22,370 bases of DNA, from the NCBI GenBank assembly GCA_002887195.1, contig PJAB01000663.1, forward strand, positions 1 through 22,370, in the 5' to 3' direction. Under the pieces are notes generated by a model. That model did no database searches, had not been told where the DNA came from, and saw only the letters and a list, made by a program, of their open reading frames with translations. Shown here one piece after another: positions 1 through 8,992 of this stretch. The DNA is from Chrysochromulina parva. Its lineage: Eukaryota; Haptophyta; Prymnesiales; Chrysochromulinaceae. Position numbers and translations under genes: made by a program. Positions within the stretch are counted from its first letter, which is position 1; each line of letters starts with the position of its first letter.

Positions 1-345
1 GCCGCCTCCGCCTCCGCAGCGGCCGCCTCGGCCGCCGCCGCCTCGGCCGCCGCCGCCTCGGCCGCCGCCGCCTCCGCCGCCGCCTCCGCCTCCGCCGCCG
101 CCTCCGCTGCTGCAGCCTCCGCTGCCGCCTTCTCGGCCGCCCCCTTCTCGGCCGCCGCCTTCTCGGCCGCCGCCGCCTCCGCTGCCGCCTCCTCCTCCGC
201 GGCCGCCTCCGCTGCTGCTGCCTCCGCCGCCGCCGCCTCCACAGCCGCCGCCTCCGCAGCCGCCGCCGCCGCCTCCGCCGCCGCCGCCTCGGCCTCCGCC
301 GCCTCGGCCGCCGCCTTCTCGGCATGCGCCTTCTCGGTTGCCGCC
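1..345. repeat. GCC/GCT/TCC-rich coding simple repeat
   Basis: Imperfect trinucleotide and hexanucleotide repeats (GCCGCC, GCCTCC, GCCTTCTCG) encode the Ala/Glu/Lys coil of the minus-strand PDZ protein. The array continues more loosely to about 590. Length variation here keeps the reading frame, because nearly all units are multiples of three. Confidence 0.8.
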
Positions 346-1067
346 TTCTCGGCCGCGGCCGCTTCTGCTGCCAACCGCTCGGCTTCCGCCGCCGCGGCTG
401 CCTCCGCCGCCAACCGCTCCGCCTCCGCCTTCTGTGCAGCCACTCTCTGCGCCTCCGCCTCCAACGCCGCCAACCGCACCGCCTCCGGCTTCTGCGCAGC
501 CACTCCCTGCGCCTCCGCCTCAAACGCTGCCAACCGCTCCGCCTCCGCCGCTGCGGCTGCCTCCGCTGCCACTCTTTGCACCTCAGCAAGCGTAAGCGGC
601 TCATTCGTGAAGGTGAGGCGTCGCGTCGTGTTCGCGTAGCGCATGACGATCTCCATGGCGCCGTCCTTGCTGATGCCCTTCACGCTCTCGCCATTGACGG
701 CAAGCAACACCATACCAACCTTGATGCCTTTCTGCTGCGCCAGCGTGCCATCCGCCACCTCAGTCACTACGGTGACGCTGTGGCTGTGACCCGCGAGCGA
801 GATGCCCATACGCACCCCGGACTCGAAGTCGTACGTTGTCGACTGCTGCTCGTATGCGGGCGGAGGCGGAGGAGGCGGAGGAGGCGGAGGAGGAGGCGGA
901 GGAGGAGGCGGAGGAGGAGGCGGACGCGCCCCATCCTCCTTTTTGGCACCCACCTTGGACGCGATACTGCTCATGAAGCCGCCAAACTTTGCGCCCATCT
1001 CCTTCGCCTTCTCCGCGGCCTTCTCCGCGGCGGCCTTCGTGTCCAGTTTCGCCTTGGACCCAAACAT
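1..1067 (-). CDS. PDZ-domain protein with poly-Pro and Ala/Glu-rich coil (partial)
   Basis: The frame opens with ATG at 1067 and runs without a stop to the window edge (355 codons), so the C-terminus is missing. The N-terminus (residues 1-48) is Lys/Ala-rich and may form an amphipathic helix. About 21 prolines follow (residues 49-69). Residues ~78-146 look like a PDZ domain: VRMGISLAG as the carboxylate-binding strand region, then TEVADGTLAQQKGIKVGMVLLAVNG-type core and a KDGAMEIVMR helix. From ~155 on the chain is almost only Ala, Glu, Lys, Gln and Arg, consistent with a long helical coil encoded by GCC/GAG-type repeats. PDZ domains bind C-terminal peptides of partners, so a scaffold role is inferred. 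The divergent neighbour at 1410 starts 342 bp away. Reading frames on the opposite strand are side effects of the repeats. Domain call fairly sure; the role is unknown. Confidence 0.72.
   Translation of the reverse strand, partial: MFGSKAKLDTKAAAEKAAEKAKEMGAKFGGFMSSIASKVGAKKEDGARPPPPPPPPPPPPPPPPPPPPPPAYEQQSTTYDFESGVRMGISLAGHSHSVTVVTEVADGTLAQQKGIKVGMVLLAVNGESVKGISKDGAMEIVMRYANTTRRLTFTNEPLTLAEVQRVAAEAAAAAEAERLAAFEAEAQGVAAQKPEAVRLAALEAEAQRVAAQKAEAERLAAEAAAAAEAERLAAEAAAAEKAATEKAHAEKAAAEAAEAEAAAAEAAAAAAEAAAVEAAAAEAAAAEAAAEEEAAAEAAAAEKAAAEKGAAEKAAAEAAAAEAAAEAEAAAEAAAAEAAAAEAAAAEAAAAEAEA
860..922. repeat. GGAGGC simple repeat encoding poly-Pro
   Basis: A run of (GGAGGC/GGAGGA) units on the plus strand reads as about 21 consecutive Pro codons (CCT/CCG) in the minus-strand PDZ gene. 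It forms a linker between the Lys/Ala-rich N-terminus and the PDZ domain. Confidence 0.85.
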
Positions 1068-1409
1068 GATTGTGCAGCACGGTCGAGTTTGCGTCGGAGA
1101 GGAGTTGTCGGAGGGCCCGCGACGCGACAATTCACATTCACATTTAGGTTGAGTCTTTCAAATGTACGTTCGCCGCCCCGACCCCACAATCGTGCGCGCG
1201 CATGCCATTTGTGTACATGCCAGATGACGTGTCTTGATTTGCTTGACTATTCGGCAATTCCCCACAGTACCCCTCATGTGCAATTTCCTCAGTACCCACA
1301 AGGCGATTCCACAGGACCCACAGTATCCAGCACATTTTGTTTCCCCTCACAGAGCGAAACGATACCATGGAGTTGCCGCGGCGCCCCGACGCGTCGTCGG
1401 CCCGAAACC
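1068..1409. promoter_or_regulatory. Divergent intergenic region, putative bidirectional promoter
   Basis: These 342 bp separate the ATG of the minus-strand PDZ gene from the ATG of the plus-strand oxygenase gene, so they must hold the 5' UTRs and promoters of both. The segment is less GC-rich than the genes. It holds short repeats of CACATT (around 1132-1144) and of CAGTACCC (around 1266 and 1290). No TATA box or other core element can be named with confidence. Confidence 0.35.
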
Positions 1410-3361
1410 ATGAAGGACAAGAAAAAGAAGCGGCCGAGCGATGCGGCTGGGTGGTCATCCGTCGCAGCTGTGATCGCCGTGCTCGCTGCCGTGGTCGCGG
1501 TGGCCATGTGGGTCATGCCGTCGTCCTCGAAACAGGCGCAAGTCGAAAGTGGTGTGAAGAGTGACGCGCAAAGCTATCTCGCGATCCACCATGGACTCTT
1601 CACCGTCGCGGAATGCGAGTCTATCGTCAAGCTGGCCTCCACCCACGCACTTCTCGATGAGGAGCAGGTCAAGGTCATGCATGGTTCAAAGCAGGTTCTC
1701 GATACCACGCGCCGTTCAGCACGCATGCAATGGCTTTGTTCGCACAGCTTGCAGCGCACGCGTGGCGGATGCCAAGACAGACCCGAGCTCTCGTGGATTG
1801 TTGGCCGAATCCAACAGGTGCTCTCGCGCACGCTGTCGCGCGAGGCGGGGGTCTCCGAGCTGGACCCAAGCTTGAAGAGTGACAACCCGGCCATCGACGC
1901 GATGGTGATCACCTACGGCGTCGACGGATTCCACGAATGGCACGTGGACGCAAACCCAGGGAATACGTTTGTGAGCGGCACACGCCTCATCAGCATGACG
2001 GTTCAGCTCGACGCCGAAGAGGCATACGAAGGGGGCTCCCTCAGCTTTGGCGATGTGAACGCCAGCCGTCGCCAGGGCGATGCGACGATCTACTCCTCCT
2101 GCAGTCCACACACGGTGCTCCCTCTCACGCGGGGCCGTCGGCGCGCGTTGGTCGTCAACGTCTGGGCGCGCGTACAGGCCACGGCGCCACAGATGCGCTC
2201 GCTCTGGTGGCGCAGGTGCGTGCCGCTCTTCGAGCCGTTACTCGCCCCAGCATGCAAATGCTCACAACGGCGCCATCTCTTCCCCACAGGTGCGTGCCGC
2301 TCTTCGAGCCGTTACTCGCCCGCATGGCGCAGGCCCGCAGCCCGCACCAAGGCAGCGTGCACCTTCAGGCCGGCATCTTCCTGATGGCGCTCGAGGCGCT
2401 CGAACGCGACGGGAAGGGCCGGCGCAGCCGTGCTGACGTCGATGCACTCCGTGCGCGTGCACGCCAGCAGCTGGTCGCCGCCCGGGAGCTCGAGCCGGCG
2501 CTGCACTGGGCTTGGCACAAGGAGGGCGTGCTGCTTGCGGGTGAAGGGCGGTTGGACGAGGCGCTCGACCGTTTCGTCAGAACGACTCGGCTGAGGCCGA
2601 CCGAGGCCGAGAACCTGTACGATCTCGACTTGGCCTACCAGCAGCTTGGTCGTTACGCGGAGGCAGTTGCGACGTGTGAGCGCGCGCTCGCGCTCGTCCC
2701 CAACGCGCCCTCCGCGTACCGGTATCTGGGGAAGGCGCTAGATCTCGACGGCAAGCCGAAGGACGCCGCGGCCGCGTATGCCAGCTCCCTTCGGGTCAGC
2801 CCCGCGGAGGGCGCCTCGCCCTACATCGAGCTGGCACGCTTGAAGCTCGACGAGGCTAGTGCAGGCGTGAAGACGTCCCCTCAGCTGAGCGACAAGAAGA
2901 AGCTCGAAGCGTACGCCTTGTACGCGTCGGCAGCCTCACTTCCGTCAGCGGATGCAATGCACCGCTTCGAGGCTGGGCATCATCTCGGCTACGCAGAGCG
3001 CTTCGAGGAGGCTGCCCACTTTATGCGCGTTGCGCTGAGTATGCAGCCCGACTTGCCACAACAGCCCTCGAGCCACCCATACGTGGCCAGGGTGCTGAGG
3101 GAGTCGTACTTCCACCTCGGGAGCGCTCTGGTCCAGTTGGGCGCGCCACGTGTCCACGAGGCGCGAGAGGTGCTCGACACGGCGCTGAGCCTCGCGCCCG
3201 ACCATTTTGATGCGCGCCTGCAGGCCGGGATCAGCGCGTTCGTGGCCGGAGATCACACGGCAGCCGTCGCCCACCTTAGGAAGGCGAGGGCCCTCTTGCC
3301 AACTAGTGCCCATCTTGAGGGTGTGATCAAGCAACTCATGGAACGTGGACTGCCCATCTGA
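1410..3361 (+). CDS. Membrane-anchored 2OG-Fe(II) oxygenase (prolyl 4-hydroxylase-like) with C-terminal TPRs
   Basis: Two exons, 1410-2215 and 2290-3361, joined in phase 2 (AG|G), give 625 residues. The chosen ATG yields a Lys-rich cytosolic tail (MKDKKKKR) followed by one membrane segment (about residues 14-36), a type II anchor as in ER/Golgi prolyl hydroxylases. Residues ~45-255 form the oxygenase fold: iron ligands H178 and D180 in FHEWHVDANPG, distal H234 in SPHTVLPLTRG, followed by basic residues suited to bind 2-oxoglutarate. Exon 2 carries about six TPR motifs from residue ~342 to the end, for example GRLDEALDRFVRTTRLRP and GRYAEAVATCERALALVP. The expected reaction is hydroxylation of a protein side chain in the secretory pathway; the substrate is unknown. 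In animal leprecans and P4H alpha subunits the TPRs precede the catalytic domain; here they follow it. Without splicing, the frame stops at 2384. Confidence 0.85.
2213..2321 (+). repeat. 35-bp perfect direct repeat across both splice sites
   Basis: Copies lie at 2213-2247 and 2287-2321, offset by 74 bp. Each starts with CAG and continues GTGCGTGCCGCTCTTC and onward. The first copy spans the donor site, the second the acceptor site, so the splice junction is embedded in the duplication. Confidence 0.95.
2216..2289 (+). other. Intron of the oxygenase-TPR gene (74 nt)
   Basis: The donor is GCAG|GTGCGT and the acceptor is CCACAG|GTGCGT. Removal joins the oxygenase frame to the TPR frame in phase 2. 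The first 32 nt of the intron are identical to the first 32 nt of the downstream exon. The remaining 42 nt contain a small hairpin (AGCAT gcaa ATGCT) and a pyrimidine-rich end. Confidence 0.85.
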
Positions 3362-3994
3362 CGTGACTGGTAAGAGTGCAGTGAGCAAACACGGGTGCGA
3401 GGACACCCCGTCGTTGGTATAGCTACCTTGGAGGCTCATCGATCATCTGTAGAACCCGACCGACCGAAACTGTGTGTGAACGAAAAGTCCAGACCTCTGA
3501 CGTACATACTGAGTACTAGCGATACAGAGTAGCGCATGCGGCGCGCCCGGGGTTGGGGCGTGACCATGGGCCGTAGCACGCTGCAGCGGCAACGGCAAAA
3601 CGTCGGCACGACCCGCCGGGCGGTACCGTTACTGCGTCTACGGCCGGGCGGGGCCGGCCACCGCGGAGCCCCGCAAGCGACGCAAGCGAGATGGCTTATC
3701 CGGCCAGCACTATGTACACGCACACATCACGCAAGAGAGAGCGCCATCATGGCAACATCATAAGTCTCGCAAGCACAAGGCCTGGGAGGGCACACCGATC
3801 CTCACACAAGACAAGACCACACGCGGGCAACGCCAACACACACTTCACAAAGATCGTGAGTCTGCACTCATTCTTTGTATCCACATCACATAAGCAGCGC
3901 CAGGCATGATCGCTGTCGCTGCATCCTCGCTCGGCAACGTGCGGCATCATGTGACGAGCCACCCGGCCCCCAGACGAAGGGGCTTTCCGTCACG
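3362..3994. other. Convergent intergenic region
   Basis: This 633 bp lies between the stop of the plus-strand oxygenase gene and the stop of the minus-strand coiled-coil gene, so it should hold both 3' UTRs and terminators. A possible hairpin at 3391-3411 pairs ACGGGTG with CACCCCGT around a six-base loop, with one bulged C. A GC-rich patch lies around 3537-3690; short open frames there have no recognisable product. I see no RNA gene. Confidence 0.5.
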
Positions 3995-5285
3995 TTACAT
4001 CGCGCGCGTGATGAACATGAGGTTCGTGCCCATATCGACCTCATCAGAACTTCCAGGCGTGCCGAAAATTTTGCGCATGCGCGCCTCATACCCGGTGCGC
4101 GAGGGCGCCAGCTTGTCTCTCTTGTGCGTTTTGGTCACTTGAGCCAGCGTCTCATGCGCCGCGTGCTCTCGCGACTCAGCGAGCTTCATATCTTCGATCT
4201 GGCGCTGCGCATCCCACAAGGCATTCGCCGCGAGTCGCTCCTCTTCGAGGCGCACGGCCGCCTCCTTGAGCACCACGGTCTCGGCGGACTTTGCGCGCAT
4301 CTTGGCGCGGAAGGCCTTTTTGTCAGCCAGCATCTTCTCCCTCTCCATCTGCTCCAGCATTTTAGACTCCTCCATCTGCTGCAGCATCTTGTCAGAGCCC
4401 TGCTTGCGGCGTAGCTGCTTCAGAGCCTTTCGGCCAGCCTTGTAATCGGCGCGGATCGTCTCGTCCATCTTGAAGAGCTTCTTCTCCTCCACGATGTCGA
4501 GCGCCTTTTGGCGCACCTTCTCGTCCACCCACTCCTGCCGCTGGCGCTCTGTGAGCTTGCGCTCCGTCTCACCGCGTGCCGCGCGCTCGGCTTGCTTCTT
4601 GGCCTCCTCCGCGGACAATACCTTAGTTTGGAGAGCCATCTCTGACTTGACCGCGTAGTCGATTTGCCTGTGGGACTCTGCGGCTGTTTCGCGCTGCGAC
4701 TTCTTCTCCTTCATGAACTTGTCATCCTCCTTCTCCTTGGCACGTTTCTGGCGCTCCTTGATCGCCGCATCAAACCTCTCCTGCTTCTCCCTGATCAGCT
4801 GCTCCACCTTGGCGATCTGCTTCGTCTCCTTCAAAATCTTCTTGTCGTGATCGCCAATCTCCTTGATTCGGTCCACCTGTACACAAGGTGCCGTGCACAC
4901 GCAGCGCGGCGCGCGATGCTTCGAATCAGTCCTGGCGTGGAGCGTCAGCAGAGGAAGCAACTCGGCGAGCGAGAGGTGCGGGAGCACGCACCTCCTCCAA
5001 AAAGTAGTTGTTCTTCGAGACGGCAATCTGGTGGATGACCTCATCATCCCACCAAAGGCGCTGCTGCTGCGTGTAGCGCGCCGCCTCCTCGTGCCTCAAG
5101 CGCGTCTTCGCATCCTGCTCCGCCTTGCGCAGCTTTGCCGCCTCCAGCTGCCGCTCGGCTTCCTTCTTGCGCTCGGACGCAAGACGACGTTTGTGGCCCT
5201 CTTTGGCCATCGTGGTAAGCAGGGTAATCTCGGTCTTGCTCTCCATGCCGCCAGGAAAGACGGCCAGCTCATGGTGCTCCGCCAT
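3995..5285 (-). CDS. Coiled-coil protein, function not recognised
   Basis: Two exons, 5285-4992 and 4876-3995, joined in phase 0, give 391 residues. The ATG at 5285 (MAEHHELAVFPGG) is the first in frame; the frame upstream offers only a TTG. Nearly the whole chain is charged helix rich in Lys, Glu, Arg, Gln and Ala, with Trp-Trp in QRLWWDDEVIHQIAVSKNNY near residues 74-93. The C-terminus is less charged and ends GTNLMFITRAM. No catalytic motif is visible. Heavily charged helices of this type are frequent in ciliary microtubule-inner and TPH-type proteins, so an axonemal or cytoskeletal role is one possibility, but I do not recognise the family. It is the third of three minus-strand genes; only 104 bp separate it from the SGNH hydrolase stop. 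Confidence 0.75.
4877..4991 (-). other. Intron of the coiled-coil gene (115 nt)
   Basis: The donor is GGAG|GTGCGT and the acceptor is TACAG|GTGGAC, phase 0. Splicing joins the helical frame ending FLEE to the one starting VDRIKEIGDHD. Both boundaries read AG|GTG, but no longer repeat is left. Confidence 0.8.
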
Positions 5286-5389
5286 GGTTCTCGCAGAGCC
5301 GACGCGAGACGAAAATCGCAAACTTAACCGACAAGTTTGCAGACCGAAAAAGGGAAGACGAAGCCCACCCCGAAATCAATTCGCAATCG

Positions 5390-6261
5390 TCAAGAGTCCG
5401 CCCTCCTCCCGCCCGTTGCGACGCTCGTCCCGCCGAGCCGCGCCGTCAACGCCGAGCTGCGGCCTTCAACGTCTCTGCTGCTTCTGCTAGCAACATACGG
5501 CAACATCGCGCGCTCGCGCTCACTCTGCTCTTCGATGAGCCAGTGCATGAGCCACAGCTTGTGATGCTTACCCTGCTGGCGGAAGGACTCCCACAGCGGA
5601 CCGGTCGGCGCCCTGTGGAGCACGGCCGCGTCCGGTATCTCGAGCTCGAGGTGCAGCACCGCCACGTGCTCCCCCGGCGGCAGCTCCTCACAAAGCGAAA
5701 CGACCGCGAGGCGCCAAAAGTAGGCCCAACGGTCGAGCAGCACCTGATGAAGGAGGCAACCATATGCAATCAAACGTACTCAGGCGCAAATAGACGCAAA
5801 CAGACGCAATCAGGCGTGATTGGTCGAGCAGCACCTTGCGGCAGCGCACGCGCAGGCCCGTGGCTACGTGCGTGATCTCGCAGGAGATTGTGCCCGCATC
5901 TGGCCCAATCATCGTCAGAATGCCGAGGCGGGTGCCCCGAAAGCGCAGCTCGGCGCGATCTCCCGAATAGAGTAGCCACCAAGCCTTTCGCGCGTTGTCG
6001 AGGGGGTCCATGTCGACAATCGTGTGCCGCTCGGCCAGCCGCGCCATCACGAGCGCCTTTCCGACCTCGTCTGTGGGCGGCGGCGCCCTGTAGAAGAAAG
6101 AGAGCTGTTGAGGTGTCACTGGCTCAACGTGCCCTCGACCCCAGGGACGTGTGAACACCGGTGCAGGCAGTGCGCAGGTGACGCCGCCGAAGGGCGCCGA
6201 GGGATGCGAGACTGCCATGAGCGTTCCACTACCGCCACTTCCGCTCGTGCCGCCGCCGCAA

Positions 6262-6296
<35 letters not shown>

Positions 6297-7244
6297 CCCG
6301 CACCTCATCGAGTCCACCGCCGCACAGACAGCTGCGGCGGTCAGGGCAGCGCCGGCGTCGCTCAAATGGCAGTCGTCGCGAAAGACGAGCTGGCGCTCGT
6401 CAGAGGCAAGGCGGCTCATGAGCGGCGCGAGGCGCACCGAAGGCACGCCGTACCGCTCGGCCACGCGGTCGTGCAGCCGGGGTACGGTCTCGTGGTACAT
6501 AATGGCCGCTGAGGGCTCGTCGTTCTCCGACCATGCTTTCGAGCCGGTGCGCTGGTGCAGTGGCAGATCGTCGCGCACGAACATGTAGAGCAGGCAGAGC
6601 TCGCAGCGCGGCAGCGCGTCGCGCACGTGGCGCACGATGCCCTCGAGCGCCGAGCCAACGCCCTCGCTATCCTCCGTCTCGAGCAGCGTGTCGCCGTCGT
6701 TGATGGCCAGCTCGACAAAGACGAGGTGGGGTCGGCGCGACACCACCCAGTCGGCGACCATGAAGGCGAGAACCTTGGAGCCGCAGTTGCCGCAGAATGC
6801 GGGCACCTCCTCCACGCGCACGCCACCGCGCGCACCGAGCACCTCCAGCCACTTGGTCACGCGTGGCCGGTAGCCGTTGCGCTGCTCCGTCACGCTGCCG
6901 CCCAGGTAGCACACGCGCAATGGCTCGCTCCGATCGAGCGAGGCGCCCTCGAGCGCTGCAGCCAGGCGTGGTAGACCTGCTCGCGGAGCGAGCAACGCGT
7001 TCAGCGCCAGCCCAGAAGACGCCACCGCGTCGGCCAATCCCTCGGAATAGCCGAGCGCCGAGGCTGAGGGCGCGGCCGTGCGCACTGCTCGCATAGCTGC
7101 CGCGAGGGTGGTCGATACTGGCTTCGGCGGAGGCGGGAATGGTACGGCCACAGTCGCCGAGCGGTGCGATCGTCGGCGGGACGAGCGCCACGAGCCGATG
7201 GCGCCGCGTGAACGCCCGACGCACAAGAGGACGGAAGTCGACAT
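5390..7244 (-). CDS. SGNH/GDSL-type hydrolase with poly-Gly linker and C-terminal beta-rich domain
   Basis: Two exons, 7244-5835 and 5743-5390, joined in phase 0, give 587 residues. The ATG at 7244 is the first in frame. SGNH blocks are visible: the nucleophile Ser117 in YLGGSVTEQ, a Gly-rich block II around FCGNCGSK (150-157), the oxyanion Asn182 in ELAINDGD, and the catalytic DxxH at 290-293 (RDDCHLSDAG). Residues ~315-340 are a poly-Gly linker. The C-terminal ~245 residues (WWLLYSGDRAELRFRGTRLG and onward) look beta-rich and may bind a ligand or carbohydrate; the intron lies inside this domain. SGNH enzymes cleave esters, often acetyl groups on polysaccharides or lipids; the substrate here is not known. 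The glycosyltransferase-like gene upstream on the same strand ends 84 bp before this ATG, which hints at shared glycan metabolism. I see no clear signal peptide. Confidence 0.82.
5731..5836 (-). repeat. 15-bp perfect direct repeat across both splice sites
   Basis: On the plus strand, copies at 5731-5745 and 5822-5836 both read GGTCGAGCAGCACCT. They cover the acceptor and donor of the SGNH intron respectively, so both boundaries read AG|GTGCTGCTCGACC on the sense strand. Confidence 0.95.
5744..5834 (-). other. Intron of the SGNH gene (91 nt), built of decamers
   Basis: The donor is GCAAG|GTGCTG and the acceptor is CATCAG|GTGCTG, phase 0. On the sense strand the intron can be parsed completely: 13 nt copied from the downstream exon, seven decamers (including GATTGCGTCT, GTTTGCGTCT, ATTTGCGCCT and GATTGCATAT), then TTCATCAG. 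13+70+8 equals the 91-nt length. Confidence 0.85.
6260..6300. repeat. (CCG)n trinucleotide repeat encoding poly-Gly
   Basis: A CCG/GCC run encodes the Gly linker between the SGNH domain and the C-terminal domain of the minus-strand hydrolase. Frame is preserved. Confidence 0.85.
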
Positions 7245-7328
7245 GAACGCCCAGGACAACGCGAATTTGGGACATGGGCAACCTTAGTCCCGATTCCCGA
7301 GCGCGAGCCGTTCCTCTTTAATCTGAAC

Positions 7329-8812
7329 TTACAGCTCCACCCGCTGTTCTCTCGAACGCGCCGCCGCCGCCGCCGCCTTCTCCTTCTCTGTCTCAACGTC
7401 CAACGCGTCCTCCTCTAAATCCATCCACCGGGCCTCCTCAACAGGTTGGGCAAAGTCAAACGGCGCGAGGCCATGGTTGGGTCGCATCCAAATAGGGCCT
7501 GGGGCCGTCTGGACGCGCTTCTGCCACGCAACGGCCACAGCCTCGGCCACGCGCGGTTCATCCACGTGCGTAACTTGATTCGACGGCAGTTCGGGGTCGA
7601 GTCGAGTCAAGATGGAGAGAGGGACGCCGGTGTCGTCGCATGCGAGGCCGCGATTGAGCCCGTAATTATCCGAGAGGGGGCGGCGCGGCGCACAGAGGAC
7701 GAGCGTCTCGGGTGACGAGAGGCTCTGCGCGAGCCTAGAAAACTCGGAGTTCGATCCGATAAGGATGTCGGAGAGCGCAAGCAGCTCCAGATCTCGAAAG
7801 ACGAAACCTGAAAAGGAGACAAGGAGGCAAGAAAGGGGCCATCAGGGACGGCGCAAGCAGTCGCACTCCGCGAGATCAGGTCGAGATTGCGATGGACGAG
7901 ACCTCGTCGCTCGTCGTCATCGTCGTCTGCAGCGCCATAGTCGTCGCCGGCCCGAGGGTCGACCGTCGGCGCGCCGCGAGGCTCCTCGACCGCGCGGGCG
8001 AGCAGCTGCGTGCACTCGAACGCCGCGGCGAGGCTGACCGAGGGTGCCGCATCTACCGGCCCGATAACGAGGATAGCCGTGTTGGCACAGGAGAGGGGTG
8101 TGGCGTCGAAGACTGCTTGCACGGCGGAGACGAAATACGAGGCCGGAAGGTCCCACGCGGGGATGCCGAAGGCGCGAATGTGCACCGAGATCAAGTAGCT
8201 ACCAGCGGCCACGCCCGCGGGCAGCGCGAGCGCCGCATGGCCTGTCGCTCGCTGCGCACGGCGCAAACGGTGCGAGATGAACGCGTCGTGGAGCCAACGG
8301 CCTGCAGAGCCGTGCCAGCGCATAGGCTGCGTTTCGCGCAGCATGAAGGCGATCGGCTGGGTCGCAGAAGTTATCGCATCGAGCATCTGCCGTTCGAGCG
8401 CTCTATCGGATGCCGCCGTGGGGCCAGTGCGAGCCGATCGGCCGAAGCTTCCCGGAAGGGATGGAAACTTCTTCTGCTCAAGCTTCAGTTCGACGACCGA
8501 GAGAGCGCCCGAGTGGACCTGCTCCTCGAGCCATGCAGGTGGTTTGCGTAGTACGGGTGCACCGGCATCCAGGATGCCCAGGCCTCCCATCATTGAGCGA
8601 TGCTCGTCTAGGTGTGGGTTTTGCATCATCGCAGGGTTGGGAAGCCAGGCGAGGGTGGCATTGTTCTGCAACGACTGGCTTTGCAGCAACCAGTTCACGC
8701 GGAGTGCCAGCCACACGGCGTACTTGACCTCGCGCCACTTGGCACCGATGCCCTCCGTGTGCGCCGAACCGTCGTGGAAGAGCACGTGCTGGGGCCTTTT
8801 GCCGTCCGACAT
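7329..8812 (-). CDS. Putative glycosyltransferase (fucosyltransferase-like fold)
   Basis: Two exons, 8812-7903 and 7807-7329, joined in phase 1 (G|GT), give 462 residues. The first ATG opens with MSDGKRPQHVLFHD, then GIGAKWREVKYAVWLALRVN, similar to the G(I/L)G..R donor-binding start of GT-B fucosyltransferase-like enzymes. LISVHIRAFGIP (~residue 209) matches the VHIR motif of that superfamily. After the intron, LELLALSDILIGSNSEFSRL fits the conserved segment near the nucleotide-sugar site (aD.lI.s.S.FS). An acidic stretch (DDDDDE) lies just before the intron. A role in transferring fucose or a related sugar is inferred from these motifs only. The C-terminus is Ala/Glu-rich and variable. It is the first of three close minus-strand genes and diverges from the transporter gene at 8993. 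Confidence 0.65.
7808..7902 (-). other. Intron of the glycosyltransferase-like gene (95 nt)
   Basis: The donor is ACGAG|GTCTCG and the acceptor is TTTCAG|GTTTCG, phase 1. Counted from the AG at each boundary, the donor side and the acceptor side match at about 21 of 28 positions, which suggests an old duplication. Near the 3' end it carries TTGCCTCCTT, also present near the 3' end of the SGNH intron. Confidence 0.82.
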
Positions 8813-8992
8813 GATTCGTCAAAGCATTTACTGATTGGATTTCGAATGGACTTCAGACGCGCTCCAATTATCATCTTCTTCGCCGACGGCTCTAGAAACA
8901 GTCTACCCGGTACCCGAGACGCTAGAAATTCTGGTCTCATCTCTGTCTCACTCACTGCCTGCGTGTTGCCTTCGGCGGCGCCGTCCACGCAC
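8813..8992. promoter_or_regulatory. Divergent intergenic region, putative bidirectional promoter
   Basis: These 180 bp lie between the glycosyltransferase ATG (minus) and the chosen ATG of the transporter (plus). The transporter frame stays open through here, and an in-frame ATG at 8846 is an alternative start, so part of this stretch could be coding. No core promoter element is recognisable. Confidence 0.3.

Noticed and set aside
324..1409. Long plus-strand frame upstream of the oxygenase ATG
   Set aside because: Most of it is the antisense of the Ala/Glu repeat and poly-Pro of the PDZ gene and reads as Arg/Leu/Cys-rich nonsense. The Lys-rich membrane-anchor start at 1410 is far more natural.
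3391..3411. Rho-independent-type terminator
   Set aside because: The hairpin has a bulge and no T-run, and the setting is eukaryotic; at most it is a 3' UTR hairpin.
3536..3763. Small plus-strand frame in the convergent intergenic region
   Set aside because: It is Arg-rich with no homology I recognise and lies where 3' UTRs are expected; the GC-rich patch alone explains the open frame.
7745..7762. tRNA-like GTTCGATCC box
   Set aside because: It lies inside the glycosyltransferase exon (SNSEF) and no acceptor stem or anticodon arm surrounds it.
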